From an uncultured Catenibacterium sp. (GTDB lineage Bacteria; Bacillota_I; Bacilli_A; Erysipelotrichales; Coprobacillaceae): a DNA stretch of 14,134 nucleotides. The notes under the pieces are model-generated. The model did no database searches and was not told the origin of the DNA. It was given only the letters and a program-made list of their open reading frames with translations. The stretch spans positions 1-14,134 of the forward strand of contig UQGS01000053.1 in assembly GCA_900540685.1 (NCBI GenBank), written 5' to 3'. Made by a program: the position numbers and the translations under genes. This document shows positions 14,092-14,134 of the stretch, one piece after another (position 1 is the stretch's first letter; each line of letters opens with the position of its first letter).

Positions 14092-14134
14092 GACCTGGCA
14101 GCTTGCTATTGTCGCGTCTTCACACTATCGTCGC
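14092..14134 (-). rRNA. rrf: 5S ribosomal RNA, 3' end (truncated by the window)
   Basis: Read on the minus strand, the last 43 bases carry GCGACGATAGTGTG, then GCGACAATAGC and the ending AGCTGCCAGG. They match the 3' half of bacterial 5S rRNA: helix IV/V region followed by the 3' strand of helix I, which pairs with a 5' CCTGG.. outside the window. A terminator follows at once, so this is the end of an rRNA operon lying to the right. The exact 3' end is uncertain by a few bases. Confidence 0.82.

Noticed and set aside
1..14134. A CRISPR array, phage module or toxin-antitoxin system.
   Set aside because: No regularly spaced repeats, no phage structural or integrase genes apart from the IS607 remnant, and no toxin-antitoxin pair among the genes.

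Overview
The window looks like chromosome of a low-GC Gram-positive (Bacillota). The 5S-like end, the short intergenic regions, the AGGAGG ribosome-binding sites and the gene set suggest a gut Erysipelotrichia-type organism. The class is an inference; the phylum is well supported by recU-ponA, dnaD-nth, a YpmB-like protein and an FBP-type L-lactate dehydrogenase.

Left end (1-740): a decayed IS607-family serine recombinase gene on the minus strand runs off the window. It keeps its promoter and ribosome-binding site but has nonsense codons, frameshifts and a deletion over the catalytic serine. Beside it is a small minus-strand unit made of a weak promoter, a tRNA-like element with an abnormally short anticodon arm, and a strong terminator.

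800-3740 (minus): ktrB-ktrA encode a K+ uptake system with its own promoter and a terminator that overlaps the ktrA stop. Upstream is a membrane protein of unknown function with buried His, Glu and Asp residues.

3750-5700: ldh (minus) and a TetR regulator (plus) diverge. The space between them holds two near-consensus cre (CcpA) sites and a palindrome over the tetR -35 box. The tetR gene converges on a lipoprotein D,D-carboxypeptidase, and the two share one arm of an interlocked bidirectional terminator.

6600-11770: divergent from the carboxypeptidase, recU-ponA (plus) encode a Holliday junction resolvase and a bifunctional class A PBP with a C-terminal beta-domain tail. They converge on a ypmB-like/dnaD/nth operon (minus). 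In Bacillus these genes lie together on one strand, so half of the cluster appears inverted here.

11780-14134 (all minus): a YugP-type membrane zinc peptidase, an HU protein with a GTG start, a two-gene operon of divergent flavodoxin-fold proteins, and the terminator and 3' end of a 5S rRNA gene at the right edge. Several ORFs open upstream of their true starts. Starts were chosen by ribosome-binding site and promoter position for tetR, the ypmB-like gene, the peptidase and both flavodoxin-like genes.
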